Positions 32,364-44,331 of a stretch of DNA of 64,000 bases are shown in pieces. The stretch comes from Phragmites australis (Eukaryota; Streptophyta; Magnoliopsida; Poales; Poaceae): assembly GCF_958298935.1 (NCBI RefSeq), contig NC_084924.1, forward strand, positions 17,829,819 through 17,893,818, in the 5' to 3' direction. The first letter of the stretch is position 1. Every line of letters begins with the position of its first letter. Below the pieces are notes generated by a model, which saw only the letters and a list, made by a program, of their open reading frames with translations, had not been told where the DNA came from and ran no database searches. Position numbers and translations under genes: made by a program.

Positions 32364-33891
32364 TGTGAGCACCCCCTTGTATGGACCTGTATGGTCATGC
32401 AAGCCGAATGGTCCTCGTGTCGTGTGGGTAAAGGAGTATCCCCTAGAGGGTGTAAAAATAGTTCAAACTACCGCGCTCTCGGTCATGAGCATGTCTTCTA
32501 TCCATGCGCACCATCGTAGAGTCATGAGTTGTGGTTTGTGGTTGGATATGTTGGTCATGGGGAAGATGGTTCGTGTTACATACATGTTCATGATGATTCC
32601 AGTTACATTTATGTGTGGTTGGTCATTGTAGGGTATAATAGTATTGTTGTTAATTAAGTTTAGGTGCTCACACATATGTCTAGGTTGCTTAAGCATATTA
32701 ATGTACTTAACCTTGTGACATTTTTCCTTGCTAATAGCTCAATGCATGATCCTTGGAGTCGGTCTATGTATATGTGACATATATGGATTAAGTCTTATGA
32801 GTACCTTCATACTCAGCTGCTCTACAGGTTTTACAGGTGAGGAGGAAGCGGTGTTTGGCTACTTCACGCCTATCGAGTGTGGTGGCGGGCATGAGTAGTG
32901 CATCCTACTCAGTTGCCGTGCTTTTGTGATGGAGCCTAAGGGCATATGGCTCCATCCTCCTTTTGTTGTTTATAGCTTTAGCTTCCGCTGCATAGTTTCT
33001 TTTGTTGGTTAGGAGATGAGCATGTTTTAGTCTCCTCCTAACTCTCTTTTGCTGTAAATTGTAATCACTTGGTAGTGCTTAAGAACTTGTAATATAATGT
33101 TAATTACTTGCTCTTTCTTAAGCTGTGTTGTGATGCTATATGTTGTAAAGGCATGTATTCTGATCTTGGGTACAAAATAGATGCAGGGACTACCAGGATG
33201 ATATTCTGGTTAATCATCGAGGTGGTGATTATGAATAATGATCCTCCTAGTGATTAATTAGAATATTATTTGGACGGTTCTCCCACAATGTCCGTGTGAT
33301 GAGGTTACTGGCTCAATCCGCCAGGAGCTGGGTGCTACTAGAGGTACACTAAATATAATGATAGGGACTGTGGAGTGAGGTATAGCCCCTCTCAGAACCG
33401 AAAAACCCCAGATATACCTTGTTACCAGTTATCTTGTTCAAACTATTTTAAAGGTTAACATTAGATAATACAATTGAATACCTGTATAAAAACTACTTTA
33501 CACTTAAAACTAAATCGTAAAGTCTTGTCCTTGATTCATCCCTTATGCATTTATCAACATCTTGAAGTAGCATAGGGCTTGCTAAGTACCTTCTGTACTC
33601 ACTCTTACTATCATTCAGATGACAAAGCAAATGCCAACTACATGGGAGATGACGGCACAGATGAAGAGTAGAGTTAATAGTCACGTTCGCACCCCGTGTT
33701 GTTGTGGCACTTGGTAGATATTTCCGCTGTGCTTTTGTTAGCCATCAAGCCAGGTCTGTAATATACAGTATGGTTTGTAGACCTTTTATACTCTATAACC
33801 TTAATACTTTATGTACGAAGTTTAATTGTGATGCCATAATTGTTATGCTATGCGTATCAGCTACTTGATCCAGGGACTGATACAGGAGGCA
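32364..33891 (+). mobile_element. LTR-like block inserted in Gy2 integrase
   Basis: Starts TGTGAGCACCCCCTTGTATGG exactly where the Gy2 integrase reading stops and ends GGGACTGATACAGGAGGCA where Gy3 protease sequence begins. It is non-coding, has LTR-like TG...CA ends and phrases such as GTGATGGAGCC and CATATGGCTCCATC familiar from grass gypsy LTRs. No target duplication is visible because one flank is lost. Confidence 0.5.
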
Positions 33892-33924
33892 TAGGAGGTC
33901 CTGGCAAATGGAAGTCTTACAGTA

Positions 33925-34440
33925 ATGACTCCCTCAGGTCCTAAGATCTTCACGCATTGGTAAGCATAATGTACAGTGTCCATGAACTTGGCCAAAATTG
34001 ATCGTCCCAAGATGGTGTTGTATGTCATCTCAAAGTCGACCACATCAAACAGAAGTTTCTCCTTTCGGAAGTTATTATGTTTCCCAAAGGTAATGGGGAG
34101 CGATATTTGGCTGATGGGGGTAGCCAAAGATCTTGGTACTATACCGTGGAAGGCTTGTGTAACCGACTTGATGGCAGGTCGAGAAATTTGCATCGCCTTG
34201 AGTGCGCCTGTGAAAAGGATATTTAGGGAACTCCCCCCGTCGATAAGCACACGGGTGACTTTGCAGTTGTTGATCGTAGGCTCGACCACTATCAGGAAGC
34301 AGCCTGGCTATATGAAGTTCTCTTGGCAGTCATCTCGGCCAAAGGAGATTTCGATATTCGACCACTTAATGGCCTGGCGACCCATGGGAACGGTGGCTAA
34401 GACTTCTCGGGCCACCATCTTGTATTACCGCTTAGAATCA
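33925..34440 (-). pseudogene. Gy3 aspartic protease
   Basis: Minus-strand reading shows VPMGRQAIKWSNIEISFGRD, VEPTINNCKVTRVLIDGGSS (active-site D-G-G), FRKEKLLFDVVDFEMTYN and GPEGVITV. This is the retroviral-type protease of a Tat-like gypsy element. Downstream pol is replaced by the LTR-like block at 33891. A TAG lies near 34438-34440 upstream of it. Confidence 0.8.
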
Positions 34441-34487
34441 TAGGAGGCGGAACCACTGAACATTTGGTAGACCGTTCTCTTGACCGG

Positions 34488-34945
34488 CTAAAAAGACATT
34501 GGGTCCGTGTTGTCCTGACTACCGCTGGAGCTAGAGTACCTACTCTGTTTTATGACCAGGGTCTTCTTTCCTATGGTCACTTTCTCAACCTCTGACATGA
34601 CCATCTTCTTCCAGATGTGGCACTCATGGAGGTTTTGGTTGCTGGTTTGGTGGAGTGAGGTCGCACCAAGGCTTACCATAGCATTTGCCAGAGTCTGGTG
34701 TGAAGCTCTTCGAGAAGAACCAAAGCGCTTGTCGAGATGGATGTCGGGCATATCTACAAAAACTTCATCAGGTTTAACTTTCTTTCCCTTACCTCCCTTG
34801 GTGTTCTTCTCTTAACCGTGTCACCATCGAGCCTAGGTTGAGGATGCTCTAGGGGGAATGTTGAGGCAAACTTACGATGTTGTGTTAAGTTGAGAATTTT
34901 GAACATTGTAGCATCCTTTTGATGGTTGGGCTTTGAGTTGGCCAT
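34488..34945 (-). pseudogene. Gy3 gag C-terminal part, left (truncated) copy
   Basis: DMPDIHLDKRFGSSRRASH and LANAMVSLGATSLHQTSNQN are the gag-protease linker of Gy3. The stretch 34625-34945 is a ~2-3% diverged duplicate of 47792-48108. Compared with that copy it lacks about 570 bp next to the Sirevirus LTR. Confidence 0.75.
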
Positions 34946-34954
34946 TTCTAGCGG

Positions 34955-34959
34955 CCTCA
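34955..34959. repeat. Sirevirus target-site duplication, left
   Basis: CCTCA immediately before LTR1 (TGTAGTATCT). The same five bases precede LTR2 (48692-48696) and follow LTR2 (50303-50307). Confidence 0.9.
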
Positions 34960-35345
34960 TGTAGTATCTAGGCCCCTAGGTAAGAGGTAAGAGTTTCGGT
35001 GATTAATGACAACCGTATCATTGTGACTAACGAATGAGTTTTGAATAGTATCAAAGAAAAAAAAACTTAGTTCACAATGATGCCTTGATACTCTTGGCCC
35101 TTTAAGCGCTTATATGGACGATCAAAGGACCGGTACATGAAGATTAAGGATCTTCTAGTTCTAAGTGTCACAAGGAGATGAAGGACACTTAGAGTAGTAT
35201 AGGTTCTATTTCTTTTTAGTCTTTTGACCGTACTATAAAGGGGGGTTAAGAGTTGTAGATTGACCTAGGTGAGTCTAGACATAGTTGATGCACACTTGTG
35301 AATTTCTAGAGCTAGGTTGGTCATACAAGCTTTTGGTTCAGTGCC

Positions 35346-36743
35346 TGTCGGAGGATTAACTCCAGTCGCAGGGATCCCGAGAGACCCCTTTTTAGAGATT
35401 CGGCCGGGGGGATGATCCTGAACACGTTCGTCGGAGAAATAAATGGGAATGCATGCAACGGCCGGTGGTGGGGGTGTTGACCTAGTGCAAGAAGAAGTAA
35501 ATGCACCAGAATTTAGACAGGTTCGGGCCGCACGAGGGCGTAATACCCTACTCCTGTATGGATGCTATAACTGTCCTGAGGGAATCCCTCAAGGATGTTG
35601 CTGGTTACAAGAATGTTGGTCTATCTAAGAGCTTGAGACTCCTTGTTCTTCGACTGAAACTGGGCTCAGCCTGGCTCACAGTGTTTCTCTTGCGCTGTGT
35701 TCTCCGTGTCTGCTCTTGGTCTCTGTTTTGCTACTCTTCGTCTCTTCTTCGTGTCTTTTTCTCCGTTTGTGCCGCCGGCTGCTTTAAGTACTCGCCGGCC
35801 GCGACATGCCCCGAACGGAAGGAGGGGGCTCGAGTTCCAAGACGCCATAAATGGAAAGGGCGTCATCATTTCCTCTAGGCGAAGTGACCGAGGGTGGAAA
35901 ATGCGTCGCACGCCCGGTCATCCATCACCATAAATGCCCTGGCAATGGGCGCCGTGGAGAGGGCCCACCGGGCAGCCGTAGAGCAACCCGGCGTGCCCGC
36001 CCTGTCTTGTTCCCCTGCCACAGCAGCGCGGCAGATGGAACACCTTGGTCCTTACGACGTTATCCCGAGACAAGCCGGATGGCACGGGACGGGACCCGTG
36101 CAATTAATAACCCCACGCCTCTCTGCCAAAACATGGCAGGAACTGACGCTGAGCGCGGCTGGAGCAGTTGGAGGTGACAGAGCACGCACGCTCATTAAAT
36201 GCGGCCTTGGGCCTTTGACTAGTTGACACCTCATCGGTAGGCCCCTCGGGGGTCTTTCTGGGTCGTCGGGGTATCGAGTGCTCGGGAGTACTGTTCACAT
36301 CCCCGAGCAATCTCTCCCGAGAATGCCTTTCCTTGTCCTCGGGGTGCCGAGTGCTCGGGGGTACTGTTCACCTCCCCGAGCACTCTCTCCCGAGCACTCT
36401 TGTACGGACCCTTGTACGGACCCTCTGGGAACCGAGTGCTCGGGGGCTACCGCACACAGCCCCGAGCACTCTCTCCCGGAACTTAGCTCTCCTGATCGTC
36501 AGGGGACTAGGGTGCTCGGGGGTGACCGTACACCTCCCCGAGCACTTTCTTCTTGGTACTTGGATTCCGTGGATCATCGGGGAATTGGGGTACTCGGGGG
36601 CCACCGACTGTGGCCCCGAGCACCTTTTCTCGGGACTTGATCTTTTCTCGTCCTACAGGAGAGACCCCGTGGGATGGCGCCATGTGGCGGATGGCTGGCC
36701 TGGCCTCGGGATTGGGGGACCCCCGGTTCCTGATACACCGATA
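35346..36743. mobile_element. Gypsy-type solo LTR (1,398 bp) inside Sirevirus LTR1
   Basis: Present in LTR1 but absent at the matching point of LTR2, so the insertion limits are clear. It begins TGTCGGAGGATTAACTCC and ends ACACCGATA (near TGTCGG...CCGACA ends). Flanks GTGCC and GTGTG match only partly as a target duplication. The right third carries five hairpin repeats. Confidence 0.8.
36268..36655. repeat. Five ~75-85 bp units, each a GTGCTCGGGG...CCCCGAGCAC hairpin
   Basis: The words GTGCTCGG or GTACTCGG occur near 36280, 36351, 36436, 36511 and 36589, each followed about 20-25 bases later by CCCCGAGCA. Thus every unit folds on itself. The array is inside the solo LTR. Confidence 0.85.
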
Positions 36744-36789
36744 GTGTGCAAGAAGTTAGAACTCAAGGTTGTTTGAATTAGATAAATTC

Positions 36790-37200
36790 AGTGAAAATTC
36801 AACTCACCGGATGATCCTCTATATGAAGAGTATACTCACCGGAGCAATTTCCTAAGAGTTCTGCGTTGAAAAATTGTTGAAGTCCATACCGGATGGTCCG
36901 GCGTAGAAAAGAGTAATCGCCGGATGATTTTATACAGAGAGGTTGCAAACTATCGTCTGGCTGGTTTCAATGCGCCGGATGGTCCGACGTAGAAAAGAGT
37001 AATCGCCAGATGATTTTATACAGAGAGGTTGCAAACTATAGTTTGGCCAGTTTCAATGCGCCGGATGATCCGACGTTAGTCCGGATGAAACACCGGAGCT
37101 TTAACGGCTAATGAAACAATTAACGGCTATTCTGTCAGGGGTATTAGCACCGGATAGTCTGATGTGAAGAGAGTTATTCACACCGGACCTTCCGGCGTTA
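36790..37200. repeat. CCGG half-palindrome array of Sirevirus LTR1
   Basis: Repeated CACCGGATGATCC, CCGGATGGTCCGGCGT and ACCGGACCTTCCGGCGTT words, each an imperfect palindrome centred on GG(A/T)(T/C)C. Equivalent arrays lie at 49140-49535 (LTR2), 43985-44300 and 25865-26300. Sirevirus LTRs are known to carry conserved CCGG-type palindromes near their promoters. Confidence 0.8.
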
Positions 37201-37248
37201 AGAAAAGTTCTGGGTTGTTAGGCAACGGCTAATTCTTGATCCTTAGCC

Positions 37249-37256
37249 TATAAATA
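37249..37256 (+). promoter_or_regulatory. TATA box of Sirevirus LTR1
   Basis: CCTATAAATATCC lies about 55 bp after the last palindrome; the same is at 49583-49590 in LTR2. Confidence 0.75.
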
Positions 37257-37966
37257 TCCACTCATTTGGTCTCAAAAACTGCTTTTGCGACCCTGTAGCA
37301 GCTCATACACTTGGTGTGTCATTTAGAAGCAAGAGAGAGCACTTGTGTTTAAGTTCAAGTTCTTAGTTGAAGATTAAGGACATCTTTAGTGCTTGGAGAG
37401 TAACATGTGTGCATCTAGCTGTTGTCTAGGCTTTGTCTTTGTCAAGTGAAGATTGAAGCTTGTTACTCTTGGTGGTTGGCAACACCTAGACGGTCTTGGT
37501 GATCGAAGGTGTTCTCGGTGAGCTCTTAGAGGACTTGTGGGAGCCCCGGGAAAGAGATGATGTACTTGGTTTGATACCCGCCAATCCGGAGATGGAGAAA
37601 GGGCAATCAAGAGGGAGCACTTGAGTCTTGGTGACTCAAGGGGGAGCTACATCCTTGGTGGATGCTCCAACGAGGACTAGGGGGAAGTGCCAACTTCTCA
37701 AAATCTCAGGAAAAAATTGGTGTTCTCTTCTCCAAGTATTTACATTCCCACATTTTACTTTGAGTATCTTGGTTCTTGCAAGTCTTTCTTTTTACCGTTC
37801 TCTCTCTTAGTTATCTTGCTTGTTTAGTTGCCTTGTCCTAGTTTAAATCACATAGTTGCATTCTCTTTTATCTAGGCTAAGGTTGTTATTTGTTTCAGAA
37901 AGCGGTAGAAGTTTTAATTAGCGCCCAATTCACCCCCCCCCCTCTTGGGCCATTCGATCCTTTCAA

Positions 37967-37983
37967 TTGATATCAGAGCCTCG
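37967..37983 (+). other. Sirevirus primer-binding site
   Basis: TTGATATCAGAGCCTCG follows LTR1 by one base. It is close to TGGTATCAGAGC, the complement of the initiator-Met tRNA 3' end used by copia elements, with one mismatch (GG to GA). Confidence 0.8.
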
Positions 37984-38013
37984 TGCTCTTGATAGGCTTA
38001 AAATCCTGGAGAA

Positions 38014-40099
38014 ATGGCCCCGGAGAGCGGAAGTAGCGTGCCAAGATTCAAGGGAAAGAACTTTGCCTATTGGAAAGTTCGCATGGTGAGCTATCTTGAA
38101 GCTATTTCCCCCGAGTGTTGGCAAGCCACTTCTGTTGGGTTTGATCAACCTTTTACCGAACAAGAAGTTAGGTGGAATGCTAAGGCAAAGAATGCTATAT
38201 TTGAAGGAATTAGTGAAGAAGTTTTCTCTAGAGTTAGAAGCAAAGAATTCGCTCATGACATTTGGACCGCTCTTTGTGAAATTCATGAGGGTTCTAGGAG
38301 AATTCGTGAGGAAAGATATCATGTGCTTATGAATGCTCTTAATCAATTCAAGATGTTTCCAAATGAATTATGCAATGACATGTATTCTCGTATGAACATG
38401 CTTGTGGAAGAAATCAATTCCCTTGAACTCACCCAATTGTCCGATGGAGACATTATTCGTAGGATCTTGATGGTGCTTCCCAAGCCACAATACAACATTG
38501 TCATCTCTCTTCTTCATGAAAGGGACATCAATGACATGACCATCACCGATGCTGTGGGAAAGATATGTGCTCATGAGATGTTCTTGTTTGGAGATCATGA
38601 GTCATCATCCAAGAAAAACCTTGCTCTCAAAGCAAAGATGGTTGACAACAACAAGAAGAAGATGAAGCTTCCATGATCAAGTGAAAGTGATGAAGATGAT
38701 GATAATAATGAAGATGATAATGATGATTCCGACACCGAGCTTGCTTTTCTCATGAGAAGAACCACAAGGATGATCTCTAAGTTTCAAAAGAAGGGCTACA
38801 ACTATGATCCCAAGAAGAACAAATTTCGCTCAAAGAAATTTGACAAGTTCGGTAGTGGAGACAAGAAGAAGTGCTACAATTGTGGTAACCTTAGTCACAT
38901 ATCATATGATTGCCCTCATCCCGACAAGAGAAACAAGAACAAGTCCAAGAAGTTTGATGCAAGTGAGGATGAGGACAAGCACAAGAAGAAGGATCAAGAC
39001 AAGAGGAAGAAGAAGCTCTTCAACAAGAAGGGTGGAGGACGTAAGGCCTACATTGTTGGTGAATGGGTCTCCGGTGAAAGCTCAAGTGATGATTCAAGTG
39101 ATAATGATGACAACAACTTCGCGGGTCTCGCCAACGTCAATGATGATCCACCTCTACCTTCACCACCTATGTGCCTCATGGTAAAAGGTAACAACAAGAT
39201 GAGTAGTGAGGAAGATGATAGTAGTGATGATGATGGTCTTTCTCCTAATGATCTATCTAAGCTAATGAATGACTATGCTACTATTATCAAAAGGCAAAAA
39301 GGCTAAAATCAAGTCTCTTGAAAATGCTAATTCCATGCTTAGTTCTAGTCATGATGAGTTGCTTGCTAAATACAATAATTTGCTTAAGAAATATGATGAA
39401 GTTGTTTCATCTAGCAAGTCTCTTGAGGCTAGTAACTACAAGCTAAAACTTGAGCATAATGGCTTGATGTACAAACACCAATAACTTGAGTATGCTTATG
39501 ATGCCATTGATCGTAGCTTGAATGAATTGGTTGATATTGATGTAGTTAAGGTCAATGCATCTACCTCTTGTGATGATCTTCTTGATACACCATGTGATGT
39601 TACATCATCCTCTAAGACTAACCATGCAAGGGAGCAAGAGCTTGAGAGTGAGGTTGCAAGTCTCAAGTCTTGTGTGGCCCGGTTGACTAAGGGGGAGTAC
39701 AAGCACAAGGAAATTCTCATGAAGAATGCTTTATACTACAACAAGAAAGGACTTGGATGCTTCCCTAACCCGGTAAAAAGGGTCATGAAGACACCGGAGA
39801 TCAAGAATTGTTTCATCAAGGAAGTTGGTTCATATTGCCAACATTGTCAAGTCACCGGACACCACACGAGGGAGTGTCCAATTCCTACTAAACCCCTTCC
39901 TATTTTGCCTTCTAAATACAAGTCCACGTTTAATGATCATCATTTTCTATTGCATAAGCTTAAAAGTGGTAAAATCATGGCAAAATTCATTGGAACTCAA
40001 GCTAAGGGCAAACTTCCTAGGCAACTTTGGGTGTCTAAATCTCTTGTGTCTCACATGAAAGGTACCAAACTTGGTTGGGTACCTAAACAAAAAGCTTGA
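38014..40099 (+). pseudogene. Sirevirus gag, two CCHC zinc knuckles, one stop and one frame change
   Basis: Starts MAPESGSSVPRFKGKNFAYW, followed by a UBN2-type copia capsid region. A TGA at 38674-38676 interrupts it; the frame then continues through an acidic block and a Lys-rich stretch with zinc knuckle CYNCGNLSHISYDC (38872-38913). Near 39290 the frame changes, and the second part has a coiled-coil-like region (LENANSMLSSSHDELLAKYN), a TAA at 39482-39484, and a second knuckle CQHCQVTGHHTREC (39836-39877). Two knuckles and a long gag are typical of Sireviruses. It ends with WVPKQKA-stop, about 70 bp before pol. Confidence 0.9.
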
Positions 40100-43000
40100 T
40101 CCCATGTGTGTAGGTGAACTACAAAGCCGGTGGAAAACATTGGGTTCTTGATAGCTGATGTACACAACATATGATCGGCAATGTAACGATGTTCACCTCT
40201 CTAGAAGATAAAGTGGGTGATCATAATAAAGTCACCTTTGGTGATAACTCTAAGGCAAATGTGGTAGGTTTGGGTAAGGTGGCTATCTCAAATGATCTCT
40301 CTATTTCTAATGTTCTTTTAGTAGAGTCACTTAGCTTCAATTTGCTTTCCGTAGCTCAACTATGTGATCTAGGCTTCACATGCTTATTTAGTGATGTTGA
40401 TGTTGTCATAACTAGCAAGAAGCATAATGATCTAATCTTTAAAGGTTTTAGATATGGGCATATCTATCTTGTGGATTTTTCCTCTAATGAAGCTAGCTTG
40501 ACTACGTGCCTCTTCACCAAGACATCTATGGGTTGGCTTTGGCATCGTCGGCTTGCACACATTGGGATGAGCCAACTCAAGAAGGTATTCAAGAATGGAA
40601 TGGTGGTTGGTTTGAAGGGCGTGGTTTTCGAGAAGGACAAGTTGTGTAGTGCTTGCCAAGCGGAAAAACAAGTTGCAAGTTCTCATCCATACAAGTCCAT
40701 GATGTCTACATCAAGACCCTTGGAACTTCTACACATGGACCTCTTCGGACCAACTACCTACAAAAGTCTTGGTGGTAATCTATATTGTCTTGTCATTGTT
40801 GATGATTATACAAGATACACTTGGACTTTCTTTCTAGATGACAAGGGAAAGACCGTTGGGATCTTCAAGAAGTTCGCAAAGAGGGCTCAAAATGAGTTTG
40901 AGTCAACACTTGTGAAGATCCGGAGTGACAATGGCACGGAGTTCAAGAACACTCAAATTGAAGATTTTTGCGATGATAGAGGCATCAAGCATGAGTTTTC
41001 ATCCACCTACACTCCTCAACAAAATGGCGTGGTGGAGAGGAAGAACAAGATATTGATCACGCTTGCAAGAGCAATGTTGGATGAATATGGTACGCCGGAG
41101 AAGTTTTGGGCGGAAGCAATCAATACGGTGCGTCATGCATCTAACCGAGTCTACCTCCACCGGCTATTGAAAAAGACGCCATACGAGCTTCTCATTGGGA
41201 GAAAACACAATGTCTCCTACTTCCGGGTGTTCGGGTGTAAGTGCTTCATCTACAAGAAAAAGGAACGCCTAGGCAAGTTTGAAAAATGTTGTGATGTTGG
41301 TTTTCTTGTTGGCTATGCATCAAACTCCAAAGCATATCGAGTATTCAACAATGCCACCGGTTTTGTTGAAGAAACTTGTGATGTGGAGTTTGATGAATCT
41401 AATGGCTCCCAAGGAGAAGATATTTCTTGTGATGATGTAGGTGATGAACCCTTGAGAGATGCAATGAAGAATATGGCAATTGGGGATATCAAGCCTAAGG
41501 AGGAGGATGAAGATGTACCCTCTATTTCAATTCCGCACACCTCAATGGCACCCCAAGTTGATAAAGATGAAGATAAGGATGATCAACCACTTCCTTCACA
41601 TGACATCTATATCTCTCAAGAGAAAGCTCAAGCTCAAGCTCAAGATGTTGGACCACCACAAGATACACCTCAACAACCACAAGTGAAGCATACACACATT
41701 TCCAAGGATCACCCAATTGACTTGATCATTGGGAGTCCATCTAGGGGAGTACAAACTCGCTCTCGTCAGTGTGCTTCATTTCGTGAACATTACTCATTTG
41801 TCTCTTGTTCAGAACCCACACATATAGATGAGGCTCTCAAGGATCCGGATTGGGTGTTGGCAATGCAAGAAGAACTTAACAACTTCACCCGCAATGAGGT
41901 ACATATACTTGAAGAGAGGCCTCAAGACAAGAATGTGATTGGAACCAAGTGGGTCTTCCGCAACAAGCAAGATGAACATGGTGTGGTGGTACGCAACAAG
42001 GCAAGACTTGTCGCACAAGGTTTTGCACAAGTTGAAGGTTTGGATTTTGGCGAAACATTCGCTCCCGTGGCAAGGCTTGAAGCCATCCATATCCTTCTTG
42101 CATTTGCTTCACATCATAACATTAAACTTTATCAAATGGATGTGAAAAGTGCATTCTTAAATGGCCTTATTAATGAACTCGTATATGTTGAACAACCCCC
42201 CGGTTTCGAAGATCCTAGATATCCTAATCATGTTTATAGGTTGGTCAAGGCGCTTTATGGACTCAAGCAAGCCCCACGAGCTTGGTATGAACGTCTACGT
42301 GACTTCCTCATCAACCAAGGATTCAAGATCGGGAGGGTGGACACCATATTATTCATAAAGATAATCGACAATGAGCTTTTCTTGTGTCAAATTTATGTTA
42401 ATAATATAATATTTGGTTCAACTAACAAAGAGTTTTGCAAGGAATTTGGTGATATGATGTCTAGGGAGTTCGAGATGTCGATGATTGGCGAGCTAAACTA
42501 CTTTCTTGGATTTCAAATCAAGCAATTGAAGGAAGGGACATTCATCCATCAAGAAAAGTACACGAGGGATATCCTCAAGAAGTTTAATATGGATGAGTGC
42601 AAGCCAATCAAGACCCCTATGCCTACAAATGGACATCTTGACTTGGATGAAACGGGTAAATCAATTGACCAAAAACTCTATCGTTCTATGATTGGGTCAC
42701 TCCTTTACCTTACCGCATCTAGGCCCGATATTATGTTTAGTGTATGCATGTGCGCTCGCTTTCAAGCTAATCCTAAGGAATCACATCTTAGCGCGGTAAA
42801 AAGAATCCTTAGATACCTAAAGCATACACCTAGCATAGGCTTGTGGTACCCGAAAGGCGCTAGTTTCCTACTCCTGGGATACTCGGATTTGGACTTTGCC
42901 GGATGCCGTGTGGATCACAAGAGTACTTCGGGTGGGTGCCACTTGCTAGGGCAATCCCTAGTCTCTTGGAGTTCTAAGAAGCAAAACTCGGTAGCCTTGT

Positions 43001-43347
43001 CCACAGCGGAAGCAGAATACATTGCCACCGGAGCATGTTGTGCTCAAATCCTCTATATGAAGCAAACCCTGTTAGACTTTGGTGTTCGTCTAGAGAAGGT
43101 TCCACTCCTTTGTGATAATGAGAGTGCCGTAAAAATTGCTAACAATCCCTTTCAACACTCTCGCACAAAGCACGTTGATATCCGTCATCACTTCCTAAGA
43201 GACCATATGGCTAATAATGATATCTCTCTTAGCAGTGTTCGATCGGAAGATCAATTGGCGGATATCTTCACTAAACCTCTAGATGAAGCCACTTTTAGTA
43301 GATTGCGAAATGAACTAAATGTGATCGATTCTTCTAATGTCATGTGA
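40100..43347 (+). pseudogene. Sirevirus pol: long open frame but RT YVDD is YVNN and protease has a stop
   Basis: A 1,058-codon frame runs from 40171 to 43347. Just upstream in this frame, HWVLDS-stop-CTQHM shows the protease active site with its Gly codon changed to TGA (40156-40158). Integrase: zinc region H...H...CSACQ, catalytic D of LLHMDLFGP, D of RSDNGTEF and E of QQNGVVERKN. RT: KARLVAQGFAQ, MDVKSAFLNG, QAPRAWY, and IYVNNIIFGS at 42391-42414, where both catalytic Asp codons are AAT (42400-42405). RNase H: SDLDFAGC, ALSTAEAEY, SRTKHVDIRHHF. So protease and polymerase should be dead while integrase and RNase H look complete. Confidence 0.95.
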
Positions 43348-43984
43348 TGCCTTGTCATATAGATGCATTCATAATAGGAGCTTGTCTAACCTTCTCAAGA
43401 TAATGGTGAACGCGGGTTTTGCTTGAGATGGTGGTTCTCTAGTTTTTCTCAAGGCATGTTGTTGGGTTCACCATGAAGAAGCTTGAGAAGGGAAGTAATA
43501 TGACAAGATAGATTGATTTTGTGCTTCGCATTAACATGTCATATAATACGCACTCATGTTTACTTTCATGCATGTATCTTGCATTGCATAATCATTTGCG
43601 GTAAGAGAGATCACAAAGGAGAATATCACTCTTTGAGTTTGTTGTTCATTCTTGATGTGAACATACAACTCTATAAGTGTGCTTAAATTGATATAAGTGC
43701 TTAATGCCTATTGAGTTATGTCCTAACGAATTTAAAGCCTTAATCTTTAAGTTCATAGGTAATGTGACTCAAACATTTCCTTTAAAATTTTCTCCCTCTT
43801 TCTTTGGTCCTTAGTTGCCTATTTCAAAAAAATTATATATGGTAAAGCCTTTTGGCGAATATTTGCAAATGAGTGTTTGAGAGGGTAAAGATTTCACTCA
43901 AACTGGTCCAAATATGTGTTTTTGTTGAGTGGTTATTTGAAATTTGGACTCAGTGAGAGATTTTAGTTCAGCTCATTTTTTTAT

Positions 43985-44300
43985 CACCGAATGATCCGGC
44001 GTCTGCTCGAAGTTATCACCGGATTATCCGGTCAGTTTAATGAAAACGAGCTCAAAAGCATATGCACCGGAAGGTCCGGCGTTCAGTACATGCCTCAGAG
44101 GAACGTCCGGCGTGCAGAAGATGTTTTTGGGCAGTTTGAAGTGCTCTCTGGAAAATTTGTTCCGGCGTTTATCCGGTGTTCAGTGCCCTCATCACTGGAC
44201 TATCCGGCGTTCACAACCTGGGTCGAATGCGCTCAGGAATTTTTTATCCGGTGTCTTTCCGGCGTTCAGTTCCTAAATCAGCGGATCTTCCGGCGTTCAC
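43985..44300. repeat. Internal CCGG half-palindrome array before ORF3
   Basis: At least eight TCCGGCG, CACCGGA or TCCGGTG words, for example CACCGGATTATCCGG near 44018, CACCGGAAGGTCCGGCGTT near 44065 and TGGACTATCCGGCGTT near 44196. The words match those in the LTR arrays. Confidence 0.85.
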
Positions 44301-44323
44301 AAATTTGAGCGGGCCCCGCCTGT

Positions 44324-44331
44324 CATATAAG
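44324..44331 (+). promoter_or_regulatory. TATA-like box after the internal palindrome array
   Basis: CATATAAG lies about 35 bp after the last CCGGCG word and is followed by a GC/CT-rich, 5'-UTR-like stretch. Same order as in the LTRs; possible separate promoter for ORF3 (inference). Confidence 0.4.

Larger units (their letters stand above)
34960..37965 (+). repeat. Sirevirus LTR1 (about 1,603 bp plus a 1.4-kb insert)
   Basis: TGTAGTATCT...GATCCTTTCA, matching LTR2 (48697-50302) along its length with roughly 2-3% differences by eye. A solo LTR interrupts it at 35346-36743. CCGG half-palindromes (36800-37200) precede TATAAATA at 37249. Confidence 0.93.

Noticed and set aside
36104..36640. Open frames such as those with repeated PEHS / PRAL words
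   Set aside because: Translation of the five-unit hairpin repeat in a solo LTR; not a protein repeat.
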